DNA from: Paenibacillus sp. FSL H7-0737
GTDB taxonomy: Bacteria > Bacillota > Bacilli > Paenibacillales > Paenibacillaceae
Length of the DNA: 64,000 bases
Direction of reading: 5' to 3'
Assembly: GCF_000758545.1 (NCBI RefSeq)
Contig: NZ_CP009279.1
Location: 4,464,001-4,528,000, forward strand
Below, one piece after another: positions 51,974 to 59,691 of this stretch. Made by a program: the position numbers and the translations under genes. A model generated the notes under the pieces. It saw only the letters and a program-made list of their open reading frames with translations. It was not told the DNA's origin and ran no database searches. Each line of letters starts with the position of its first letter. The stretch's first letter is position 1.

Positions 51974-54316
51974 TTAGTCCATAATTAAATCATATACACT
52001 GACCTTCCGAATCCGTCTTGCAACTAACATGGATACCACATAAGCAACCACTAGAATGACAGCACAGAGTAGAAGCACTTGAGGCAGACTAACCGCCAGC
52101 TGAACGTTATAAATGCCTAGACTTGAAAGCAATAATACAAACGCTGAATCCGAGAAAAAATAACCTGCTAAACTCCCCAATAATACTCCAACTACAATCA
52201 CCGGAAAAAGACTGAACGTAATCTGTGTCATCAGATTAAAGGTTGTATATCCGATACCTTTAAGAATACCGAATTCCCGCTTACGTTTCATAATCAACGT
52301 CTTAATCACCAAATACAAAATTAAACTAACCACTATAATTGTGACCGCGGTAATGACTGCTGTCATAGAAGTTACTGCTGAAGTGAATGTACTAAGCGTG
52401 CTTTCTAACATGTCTAAAATGTTCGTTACGACCCATTGTCCAGGGAGACGTTCTTCAAGCTTTTGAATGAAGACTTGAGGATCTTCCCCTTCCTTTAAGT
52501 ATACATTAATGGACTGGACGGAATAATTCGGCTGCAATTTTCTCATTCCATCTTCTGTTATGGTAGCAACCATACCTAACTGATTAATCTGCTGGCTAAG
52601 ACCAGTCACCAAATAATTTTGGGTTAACCCATTAAACGTAACTGGAATCTCGTCCCCAATCGATTTATTTTTCATTTTTGCAATTACACCGGATATCGCA
52701 ATTTCATTATCAAAAATGGGCTGCCTACCTTTATAGACCGTCTGCGTCTCCAGCTTGGCATAATCATCAGATACACGGATCATAAAACTGGAATCATCTA
52801 TAGAAGCTACTCTACCTTCCAATATGGAGATCTTCTGAACCTCAGGCATGGCCTCTACTTCTGCAAATATCATTGGATCATGATCAGCTTTTTTTAGATC
52901 AAGTTGCAAATTGGTACGTTCTAGACCCACTAAATCTAAAACGGCTGAAGTATCCCCTTTAAAGTTAAAATTAAGGATGGAGCAAAATATACTCGAAAAG
53001 GTCAACCCTGCAACGATCAGCACGATCATAAAATTCTGCTTGGTCTGTCTAAATAAAGACTTCAGACTTAAGGCGAATTGCAAATTCAATGAAGTGCTCG
53101 CTAGCGGAAAATGATTTTTCTTAAAATTGTGGGTAAGAAGCCCGCTCTGAAGAGCTGCTATCGGAGTAATCCTTCGAATCTTTCTACTAGACAGGTAGGC
53201 AACTAAGAGAATCAGCACCGTAACGATAAGCAAACTCAACAAAGCACTTAATAATTCAAAAGTTGTCGGCCACAACAGTCCAACCGAAGACGAAATCATA
53301 TTACCTACTAAGGGCATGACTAGAACAGAAATCAAACTTCCCGGTATGGAGGCCATTATAGACACTGAGACGAACTGTAACAGAAATGAGGATATGATCT
53401 GCCTTGACGTATAACCGTTCGCTTTCAAAACACCGATGTTGGTTAGATTATCCTCAATATTCCCGAAGATCTGAAACCTGATCACAATCAACGAGATTAC
53501 AACCATAATCAATGCAAATACAATCAGAATAGCGGCTAAAATATTCACAAAAACGCGGTTACCTTCGAGCCCCACATCAGTTCGCATGACTAAAAATGAA
53601 CTTGTATTTCCAGATCCAAAAATCTGTTCACTCAACTTTTGCTCCAGCTTGACTTCTTTCGCCCGTTCGTTTAATTGTACAGATAAAAAATTAAATTGAA
53701 CTTCTTTCCCAAGCCGTTCCTCTAATTGCTTATAACCTTCATCGTTTAAAAATATTTTCAAAGCCCCATTCGTCAATGTCCCAAAAAGGGGTTCCTCAGT
53801 AAATCCACCGATGGTATAAGTAAATTTGTTGTTATCGTATTCAAACGAGATCGTATCCCCAAGGTTATACCCTGAGCCTCCGTGAAAGATATACGGCAAA
53901 TAAATTGTATTTTGATCCGCAGGTTCCAACCGAGAAGTGGTATTAAATAGTCCCATAGAGCGCTGCGAATCCTTATTAAGAATCAAGAAAGCAATAGCTG
54001 TATTGTTTCCCCCGTAGTTTATCTTTACATCAGGTAGCAGAAGCGCCGCCTCATTCTCCCATGTTTCAGTATAAGGATAGCTATCCACCAGAGATTCATA
54101 ATTCTTCACATTCTCATTTAAAGGAAAATAAGCGGTGATATCAGGTGTATTTAGCTTCGATATTTTTTCTTGCTGAAAAGAATTAAGCTTCAAGCTGACC
54201 GTGAGGCCAATGTTCAGCAGCAGCGCAGCAATCATAATCAATACGAAGAGCGTAATCGTTGCACTTTTTCTTTTACGAATATTGGACCAAGCAAGCTTTC
54301 CTATTAAGCTTCTCAT
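51974..54316 (-). CDS. FtsX-fold ABC permease, 780 residues
   Basis: This large permease (start drawn at ATG 54316, 6 bp after GGGGTGG; a GTG at 54325 would overlap the ATPase stop) has an N-terminal helix with a KRKSATITLFVLIMIAALLLNIGLTVSL motif, an extracytoplasmic domain (about 45-260), an FtsX core with EDNLTNIGVLKANGYTSRQIISSFLLQFV, and a second FtsX core with KRKREFGILKGIGYTTFNLMTQITF. It resembles the permease at 15360 in size and layout. It pairs with the ATPase whose 3' end touches its start. The adjacent two-component system suggests a role in sensing or resisting an extracellular peptide or surfactant. Confidence 0.88.
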   Translation of the reverse strand: MRSLIGKLAWSNIRKRKSATITLFVLIMIAALLLNIGLTVSLKLNSFQQEKISKLNTPDITAYFPLNENVKNYESLVDSYPYTETWENEAALLLPDVKINYGGNNTAIAFLILNKDSQRSMGLFNTTSRLEPADQNTIYLPYIFHGGSGYNLGDTISFEYDNNKFTYTIGGFTEEPLFGTLTNGALKIFLNDEGYKQLEERLGKEVQFNFLSVQLNERAKEVKLEQKLSEQIFGSGNTSSFLVMRTDVGLEGNRVFVNILAAILIVFALIMVVISLIVIRFQIFGNIEDNLTNIGVLKANGYTSRQIISSFLLQFVSVSIMASIPGSLISVLVMPLVGNMISSSVGLLWPTTFELLSALLSLLIVTVLILLVAYLSSRKIRRITPIAALQSGLLTHNFKKNHFPLASTSLNLQFALSLKSLFRQTKQNFMIVLIVAGLTFSSIFCSILNFNFKGDTSAVLDLVGLERTNLQLDLKKADHDPMIFAEVEAMPEVQKISILEGRVASIDDSSFMIRVSDDYAKLETQTVYKGRQPIFDNEIAISGVIAKMKNKSIGDEIPVTFNGLTQNYLVTGLSQQINQLGMVATITEDGMRKLQPNYSVQSINVYLKEGEDPQVFIQKLEERLPGQWVVTNILDMLESTLSTFTSAVTSMTAVITAVTIIVVSLILYLVIKTLIMKRKREFGILKGIGYTTFNLMTQITFSLFPVIVVGVLLGSLAGYFFSDSAFVLLLSSLGIYNVQLAVSLPQVLLLCAVILVVAYVVSMLVARRIRKVSVYDLIMD

Positions 54317-54318
54317 CC

Positions 54319-55092
54319 CTACCACCCCAATTCGGTCAGAAAGGACTGTAATTGCTGCTGCCGTTCAGGTCCACTATCTTCGCTATAAGGGGAAAGGCGC
54401 AAATCTCCGATGACTACCCCATCCTGCAGATACAAGATCCGATTACCACGCAGCGCAGTTTTGAGATCATGGGTTACCATAATTATGCTTTGCCCCTGCT
54501 TATTTACCTCGGTTAGGACACGCAGTACCCCTATTCCTGCTGAGCTATTTAACGCTCCAGTCGGCTCATCCGCAAAGACCGCTTTTGGACTGTTGATCAG
54601 GGCCCGGATAATTCCGGCACGCTGAGCTTCTCCTCCTGAGATTTGCGCTGGAAACTTACCCCAGATTGTGTCATCCAGGCCTACATCTAAGAGCAGCTTT
54701 TTGGCTTTTTCCACAGCCCCAGCTCTATCCTTTTGGACAAGAAAAGCACTTGATAATACATTGTCGAGCACACTCATTGAATCGAGCAGATGGATCTGCT
54801 GAAACACAAATCCACAATTCTTCCGCCGGAATATCGCCAGCTGATCATTACTCATCGCCGTAATATCTTGACCTTCAAACAAGACCTCTCCAAGCGTTGG
54901 TTTATCCATTCCCGAAATGGCATACAGCAGTGTTGATTTACCAGAACCAGAGCTGCCCATGATAATCGTGAAATCACCATGATATAAGGTCAGATCTAGA
55001 TTTTTTAATACATGCTGCTGAGTTCCTCCATGGGAAAAGGTTTTTCCAAGCTTATGGGTCTGCATCAATACTTTATTATTCACTTCGTTCAT
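54319..55092 (-). CDS. ABC transporter ATPase, MacB/LolD/BceA type
   Basis: This is a 257-residue ATPase from ATG 55092, chosen because GGAG lies 7 bp upstream; the upstream ATG at 55122 lacks a binding site. It shows Walker A GSSGSGKST, Q-loop FVFQQIHLL, signature ISGGEAQRAGIIRAL, Walker B AVFADEPTGALNS and VTHDLK. ADEPTGALNS marks the class that powers FtsX-fold permeases. It is followed immediately by that permease. A promoter with an inverted repeat overlapping -35 lies upstream and may respond to the response regulator at 56529. Confidence 0.92.
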   Translation of the reverse strand: MNEVNNKVLMQTHKLGKTFSHGGTQQHVLKNLDLTLYHGDFTIIMGSSGSGKSTLLYAISGMDKPTLGEVLFEGQDITAMSNDQLAIFRRKNCGFVFQQIHLLDSMSVLDNVLSSAFLVQKDRAGAVEKAKKLLLDVGLDDTIWGKFPAQISGGEAQRAGIIRALINSPKAVFADEPTGALNSSAGIGVLRVLTEVNKQGQSIIMVTHDLKTALRGNRILYLQDGVVIGDLRLSPYSEDSGPERQQQLQSFLTELGW

Positions 55093-55156
55093 GTTGAACA
55101 CTCCATTTACGTTCATGCTCATTAATTACGCTAATAGTAACCCTAGCTCTACGCAC

Positions 55157-55195
55157 AATATAATGGCTGCAATTACAGACTCATTCGTAATTGCA
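55157..55195 (-). promoter_or_regulatory. Candidate response-regulator-dependent promoter
   Basis: Leftward, TGCAATTAC (55195-55187) and GTAATTGCA (55176-55168) form a 9-bp inverted repeat covering the -35 region, with -10 TATATT at 55162-55157. The -35 hexamer (AATGAG) is poor, as expected for an activated promoter. The ATPase gene begins 65 bp further on. In Bce-type systems the regulator binds a comparable inverted repeat. Confidence 0.55.
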
Positions 55196-55257
55196 ACCTA
55201 ATCGTACGTTAAATGTTCTTAACATGTCTTTGTGCAATCCTTAGCGAATTCTTAATT

Positions 55258-56529
55258 CTATCCTGCTAAAGGAATCAGCAGCTTTACAGTAAATCCATCC
55301 TCCCGATTGGAGCATACAATGTCGCCCTGCATTTTTTGCATCATATAACGAGAAATGTACAGACCTAGACCTGCACCGTTCTGGCTCACGGCCAGACTGC
55401 CCCTAAAGAATTTATTGAATATTAAAGGCAATTCCTCCTCAGGGATACCCGGACCATAATCCAGAACATCAATCTCCAGATAATGATCCCTAATCTCGAA
55501 TTGAATATCGATGGGTGTACCGGCGTAGGCATACTTATAGGAATTGTTCACCACATTATCGATGACCTGCTGCAGCCGTAAGGGATCCACCATAATGATG
55601 CAGTCTGGCACAGATGCAGCTGAAATCCGTTCGTAGAAGTTCACATTATTTATAATTTGGGTCAGGAGGTGACTATTCTCCTCCGTTAAGCTGACGTTTA
55701 GTTCATTCAGTTCCTCCAAGGTGGAATGGAACATGTCTGTGACCAGACGATCAATCTGATCCGCTTTGGAATACAAGGTATTTAGCTGTCTGCTTGTCTT
55801 CTCATCTCTTGCGCTTAATAACATCAGTTCCGTAATCGCCTTCATCGAAGCGACGGGTGTCTTAATATCATGACTGAGACTAGCAACCAGCTCCTTCTTA
55901 CTCTTGTTCGCTAAATATTCACTGTGCCTAGCCGCCGCTAGCTCTTCCCGCATCATATCGAAGCTTTCGGTAAAAGCACCAAATAGATGATTACGATCCA
56001 TCTCCAGAGGCACTTCAAGATCGCCTCTTGCGATATGGTTTGCGAATAGCTGCATTTTGCGAAACGGACGAAGAATGGATCTATTCAGGAACCAAATATA
56101 GAGGATGCCTAGAATTGTAAGCAAAAGCAGCATCGCAACAGAAACTTGTATAAATTGTTGTTTCATATGTATAAAAATCGTACGGTAATCATTATTAATA
56201 ATTACTTTACCCACCAGCTGATCCCGAACAACAACATCAACTAAGGTATCCCGATTATTGATAGCTTCGTTAACGCTAACGGAAATCGCATTTTCAGTCT
56301 GATATTTAAGTTCACCAGAAGTATCAATAATGGCGAAATCATAAGGACTTTCCTTGTACAGTTTCGGCTCAAGCTTATCCCAATGCTGCTCTGTAAGCTT
56401 AACAATGGTATTGATCGCCACTCGGTCTGTTGAGGTCTCCACTTTCAAATTAAATATCAGCAATAAGAGAGTTATACTTGCAGCGAGTATAGTGAGCATT
56501 AGCGCCAGTAGCAATTTTTTAGTCATCAC
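55258..56529 (-). CDS. Sensor histidine kinase
   Basis: This 423-residue kinase has a first membrane helix (about 5-27), an extracytoplasmic sensor region (about 28-125), a second helix (about 130-150), HAMP linker, HisKA region LVASLSHDIKTPVASMKAITELML (phospho-His in SHD) and an ATPase domain with NVVNNSYKYAYAG, LDYGPGIPEEELPLIFNKFFRG and GAGLGLYISRYMM. It starts at GTG 56529, sharing one base with the regulator's stop codon. It signals to the response regulator next to it and probably controls the FtsX-type ABC system downstream. Confidence 0.93.
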   Translation of the reverse strand: MMTKKLLLALMLTILAASITLLLLIFNLKVETSTDRVAINTIVKLTEQHWDKLEPKLYKESPYDFAIIDTSGELKYQTENAISVSVNEAINNRDTLVDVVVRDQLVGKVIINNDYRTIFIHMKQQFIQVSVAMLLLLTILGILYIWFLNRSILRPFRKMQLFANHIARGDLEVPLEMDRNHLFGAFTESFDMMREELAAARHSEYLANKSKKELVASLSHDIKTPVASMKAITELMLLSARDEKTSRQLNTLYSKADQIDRLVTDMFHSTLEELNELNVSLTEENSHLLTQIINNVNFYERISAASVPDCIIMVDPLRLQQVIDNVVNNSYKYAYAGTPIDIQFEIRDHYLEIDVLDYGPGIPEEELPLIFNKFFRGSLAVSQNGAGLGLYISRYMMQKMQGDIVCSNREDGFTVKLLIPLAG

Positions 56530-57212
56530 TATTTATCCTCAAAAGCATAACCGATGCCCCATACGGTGCGGATGTACTGTGGATCGTTAGGATTCTGCTC
56601 AATCTTCTCACGAAGATGACGGATATGTACATTTAAGGTGCCATCTCCCGCAAAAACATCTCCCCATACCCCTGCAAATAGCTCCTCTTTAGGGATTACC
56701 CGATTTTTATGCTGGATCAAAAACTTTAGCAATTTATATTCCATTGTTTTCAGCTTGAGGGGTACGCCGTTAAGACTTGCCCTTCTGAGTTCGGGATCAA
56801 TCTGTATGGGTCCGGATTCAAGAAGGGAGGACTCGGCTACAACTTCGTTGTTGTACCGTTTAAGCACCGCCTTTACTTTTGCCAGCAGCACTCTCAGGGT
56901 ATACGGCTTATGAATATAATCATCTCCCCCGATATCTAGCGCAATTAATACATCATCCTCACTGGAGCGGGCACTAATAAACAGGATGGGAATCCCGGTC
57001 GTCTGACGCAGTTCTTTGCATAACTGGAAGCCGGATTCACCACCTAAATTAATATCTAGGAGTAACATCGACACCTGATGCTCACTCAAAAAGCTCCGAC
57101 AGGCATCGGCGCTCGTAACAAATGCGGTTTGAACATCAAACAAATTAAAATATTCGCAGGTGGTCTCCGCAAGTTCAATTTCATCATCAATAATCAAACA
57201 ATCATATCTCAT
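56529..57212 (-). CDS. OmpR-family response regulator
   Basis: This 227-residue regulator has a receiver domain (IIDDEIELAETTCEYF acidic pocket, phospho-acceptor Asp in MLLLDINLGGESGFQL, Thr/Ser switch in ILFISARSS, Lys in YIHKPYT) and a C-terminal winged helix of the OmpR type (LKTMEYKLLKFLIQHKNRVIPKEELFAGVWG then LNVHIRHLREKIE then IRTVWGIGYAFE). It is directly followed by its kinase. The likely targets include the ABC genes downstream, through the inverted repeat at 55168-55195. Confidence 0.95.
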   Translation of the reverse strand: MRYDCLIIDDEIELAETTCEYFNLFDVQTAFVTSADACRSFLSEHQVSMLLLDINLGGESGFQLCKELRQTTGIPILFISARSSEDDVLIALDIGGDDYIHKPYTLRVLLAKVKAVLKRYNNEVVAESSLLESGPIQIDPELRRASLNGVPLKLKTMEYKLLKFLIQHKNRVIPKEELFAGVWGDVFAGDGTLNVHIRHLREKIEQNPNDPQYIRTVWGIGYAFEDK

Positions 57213-57278
57213 CGATTTCTCTCCGCTTCAACTGAATTTATTATTATGTTAGAATATGCCTTTAAGGAGGGGTTACCT

Positions 57279-58547
57279 GTGGATACACAATTCCAGCGTC
57301 TGGAGCACTATTTAGATAAATACGAACAAAGCTGGCCATTAAGTGGCACAGTCTTAATAGCTCAGCGTGGAGAAATCAAGTTACATAAAGCGTACGGATA
57401 TGCGAATCTTGAACATCAGGTCCCGAACACTTTAGATACCAAATTCCGGATCTGGTCACTTACCAAATCATTCACTGGCATGGCTATCCTGATGCTAAAA
57501 GAACAAAAACGTCTCAGACTGGAAGATACAATCCTAAAATATCTCCCTCAGCAGGATGCACATGCACTAGAAGGGATTACCATCCTTCACCTGCTGGGAC
57601 ATACCTCTGGTATAGCCAACTACACTTCCATACCCGAATATAATCAAAAATTAAATAAGCTAAAGCTGACTCCACAGGAGATGGTAAAGCTATTTGTGAG
57701 TCAACCCCCTGCATTTATGCCTGGCACTTCATTTGCCTATAACAACTCAGGTTATTATTTGCTAGGGATGATTATTGAGAAGATTACAGGGATGACATTT
57801 GAAGATTATATCACTACTTTTATATTACAGCCTCTGGGCATGGTAAATACAGGAGTTTATAACAATCAGCAGATTATTCAAAAATTAGCCTCACCTTATC
57901 ATTCTTCTTGGGGAGAGTATACTCAGGGGGAATACATAGATATGAGTTCTATCTTATCTGCTGGCGGGATGTATTCGACCGCTGCCGATCTTTTCCTGTG
58001 GGATCAAGCCTTATACTCCGATCAATTAGTGTCTCATAACACCCTAGAGATGGCTTTTCATTCCAGTAACCTCAAATATCGATTTGGTTGGTTCTTGGAC
58101 GAACGTTTTGATCGAAAAAGAATGTATCACGGCGGTGCCTATCGCGGCTTCCGAAGTGAACTGCATAGATACCCTGAAGATCAAACAAGCGTAATCATGT
58201 TGACTAATTATGATTGCGTACCCGTCACTAAGTTAACGGAATCGCTAGCTGGATTAGTCTTCGGTGAACCTGTAAGGGTGCCGATCTCTCCGCAAGCCTA
58301 CCCGCTTGATGATAGTATTTATGCTTCTTATATGGGAACCTATGAGGGATATGGCTGCAAAGCGAGCGTGGAGCGTAGTGGGCAAGCTTACTATTTTGTC
58401 TGGAATGATGTAGAAGTCACTCCCTTTTATCCAATCTCGGAAACAAGATTCCATCATACGAAGCATGATTCAGAATATGAATTTAAGCGGAATGTACAGG
58501 GTGAGCTTTCATTTCTGGGAATGCATAAAAAACAAGACAAGTCTTAA
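57279..58547 (+). CDS. Beta-lactamase-fold serine hydrolase
   Basis: This is a 422-residue serine hydrolase from GTG 57279, chosen because AAGGAGG lies 8 bp upstream; longer readings run into the divergent regulator gene. The catalytic motif SxxK is in RIWSLTKSFTGMAIL, the Tyr motif is in AYNNSGYYLLGMII, and HGG lies in MYHGGAYRGFRSEL. It is a class C beta-lactamase/DD-peptidase-like enzyme. It has no signal peptide from this start, so it is probably a cytoplasmic esterase or peptidase; a role in resistance is not implied. A C-terminal domain of about 80 residues follows the HGG motif. Confidence 0.87.
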   Translation: MDTQFQRLEHYLDKYEQSWPLSGTVLIAQRGEIKLHKAYGYANLEHQVPNTLDTKFRIWSLTKSFTGMAILMLKEQKRLRLEDTILKYLPQQDAHALEGITILHLLGHTSGIANYTSIPEYNQKLNKLKLTPQEMVKLFVSQPPAFMPGTSFAYNNSGYYLLGMIIEKITGMTFEDYITTFILQPLGMVNTGVYNNQQIIQKLASPYHSSWGEYTQGEYIDMSSILSAGGMYSTAADLFLWDQALYSDQLVSHNTLEMAFHSSNLKYRFGWFLDERFDRKRMYHGGAYRGFRSELHRYPEDQTSVIMLTNYDCVPVTKLTESLAGLVFGEPVRVPISPQAYPLDDSIYASYMGTYEGYGCKASVERSGQAYYFVWNDVEVTPFYPISETRFHHTKHDSEYEFKRNVQGELSFLGMHKKQDKS

Positions 58548-58563
58548 TAGACCTGTCTTGTTT
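58530..58563. terminator. Rho-independent terminator, bidirectional
   Basis: AAACAAGACA and TGTCTTGTTT form a 10-bp stem. A run of T follows rightward (TTTTTTT), and A-rich sequence on the left allows leftward use for the convergent membrane gene. Confidence 0.85.
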
Positions 58564-58580
58564 TTTTGTTCGTGTTTACG

Positions 58581-58940
58581 CTAGGCCTTAGCTATAATGA
58601 TGAACTCAGCCAGAAGCACAAGTAAGGCAGTAGCTACGCCAAGCGAATTAATTACCGTTAAAGCATCTGGGTAGCTTTCTTTCTTAAATTGCGAGAATAA
58701 AGATACCATCCATAATACACTGAAGAATAATGCGACCAATCCGGAAATAGCCTCACTATCCACTTTTCTGCTCCGCATAAAAAATCCTACAAGGCCAACA
58801 ACGGTAAAAATCATGTATATAACAAGCTCTATGGATGTGATGATAATCGCCTCGCCTGCAGAGAACAAATGCATTAACATGTATTGAATCCCTAAACAAA
58901 TAAACACAAGCTGGTTAAAAGAAACTTTGCTCACTCTCAT
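58581..58940 (-). CDS. Membrane protein of unknown function, 119 residues
   Basis: This small membrane protein has four predicted helices (about 7-27, 29-52, 63-84, 96-117). There is a basic loop SRKVDSEAISG between helices 2 and 3. I recognise no family. It starts MRVSKVSFNQLVFICLGIQYM after AGGAGATA. It is a single gene to the left of the peptide-maturation operon, separated from it by a strong terminator, and shows no functional link to it. Confidence 0.65.
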   Translation of the reverse strand: MRVSKVSFNQLVFICLGIQYMLMHLFSAGEAIIITSIELVIYMIFTVVGLVGFFMRSRKVDSEAISGLVALFFSVLWMVSLFSQFKKESYPDALTVINSLGVATALLVLLAEFIIIAKA

Positions 58941-59075
58941 AGCTTATCTCCTTTTAATTTAAGTAAACCGCAATAAAAAGATAACGCTTTCATTATATCG
59001 ATAATTAAAATAATCCTCTGTGACTTTCAGTACTCTTCCGATATCAGCCCAATCAAAAACAAGCCCTGAACAAAA

Positions 59076-59109
59076 AAAATCTCCTGGCAATATGGTTGCC
59101 GGAGATTTT
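59076..59109 (-). terminator. Rho-independent terminator of the RiPP operon
   Basis: Leftward, AAAATCTCCGGCAA pairs with TTGCCAGGAGATTTT (one bulged base) around a 5-nt loop and is followed by a run of eight T. It lies about 100 bp beyond the precursor stop and closes the peptide operon. Confidence 0.9.
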
Positions 59110-59123
59110 AGATTAGAGTTTAA

Positions 59124-59153
59124 ATGCTGACATAAAGGATGTATCCAAAACAG
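59124..59153 (+). repeat. Inverted repeat arm downstream of precursor gene
   Basis: This 30-bp segment begins ATGCTGACATAA and ends CAAAACAG. It matches, in reverse orientation, 27 of 30 bases of 59390-59419. In RNA all but one position can pair when G-U is allowed. The two arms bracket the precursor gene and its ribosome binding site. Confidence 0.85.
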
Positions 59154-59211
59154 CCAATTTTCTAATAAAACTTCATCAAAAACAGGATCTCATTAATGAT
59201 GCATAAATCCA

Positions 59212-59355
59212 CTAATTTTTAACTGCATTCAAAGCATCTAATTGGTCACTATGTCTTTTTTCTGTAAAAATAAGGCATAGGCACATACACCAGCAAGCTG
59301 CAAATGTAGAGACCATAGGAGCTACTTGTTGAGAAGCATTTTTATTCAGTTCCAT
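59212..59355 (-). CDS. Cys-rich RiPP precursor peptide, 47 residues
   Basis: The predicted peptide begins MELNKNASQQVAPMVSTFAA, continues with the run CWCMCLC (Cys at 21, 23, 25, 27) and then LIFTEKRHSDQLDALNAVKN. AGGAGGGG lies 8 bp before the ATG, a strong site for such a small gene. It is the last gene of the operon with a radical SAM maturase, a TIGR04066-like protein and an acyl-carrier-related protein, the setting of Clostridial Cys-rich precursor families (CLI_3235 or Clo7bot type as I recall). There is no double-Gly leader site, so the cleavage point is unknown. Four alternating Cys are the likely modification sites. It is too short for a standard ORF scan at 60 residues. Confidence 0.75.
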   Translation of the reverse strand: MELNKNASQQVAPMVSTFAACWCMCLCLIFTEKRHSDQLDALNAVKN

Positions 59356-59389
59356 TGTTTAGTCCCCTCCTTTCAGTTTGTCATAGGGT

Positions 59390-59419
59390 CTGTTTTGAAT
59401 ACATCTCTTATGTCAGCAT
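59390..59419 (-). repeat. Inverted repeat arm upstream of precursor gene
   Basis: Leftward, this 30-bp segment reads ATGCTGACATAA...CAAAACAG, 27 of 30 identical to 59124-59153 in opposite orientation. It lies between the acyl-carrier-related gene and the precursor ribosome binding site. Confidence 0.85.
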
Positions 59420-59449
59420 TGAGAATGATAGAGCGAAATTTCTATGCCA

Positions 59450-59677
59450 CTACTTTAGATGTTTCGGTATAACTTCAATAAGTTTTTCTACAGTTAAGTC
59501 TTTGATTTCACGGACAAAAGAATCATTGATTTGGAATCCAAGTTCGTTCTCGAGATCTGTTAAAATATAAATGATATTTCTAACAGAAGTTACACCTAAT
59601 AGATTGGTCGTTCTATCGAATTCTTTGACATAATTTTTGACTGTTTCTTCTATAACCTGTTCGTTTAGATACAACAA
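59450..59677 (-). CDS. Acyl-carrier-protein-related peptide maturation protein
   Basis: This 75-residue protein aligns by eye with acyl carrier proteins: the stretch LLGVTSVRNIIYILTDLENELGFQIND corresponds to the LGxDSLxxVELxxxLEEELGxEIPD core, and the C-terminal SFVREIKDLTVEKLIEVI to helix IV. The Ser is kept as TSV rather than DSL, so phosphopantetheine attachment is possible but uncertain. It starts at TTG 59677 (or the next TTG), after two Shine-Dalgarno-like runs. It resembles the peptide maturation system acyl-carrier-related family (TIGR04069 as recalled). It sits between the TIGR04066-like gene and the precursor. Confidence 0.75.
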   Translation of the reverse strand: MLYLNEQVIEETVKNYVKEFDRTTNLLGVTSVRNIIYILTDLENELGFQINDSFVREIKDLTVEKLIEVIPKHLK

Positions 59678-59691
59678 CTCCTTCCCCTCCT

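Noticed and set aside
57078..57278. N-terminal extension of the beta-lactamase-fold hydrolase
   Set aside because: It runs antisense through the start of the response regulator gene, and a strong AAGGAGG before GTG 57279 marks the true start.
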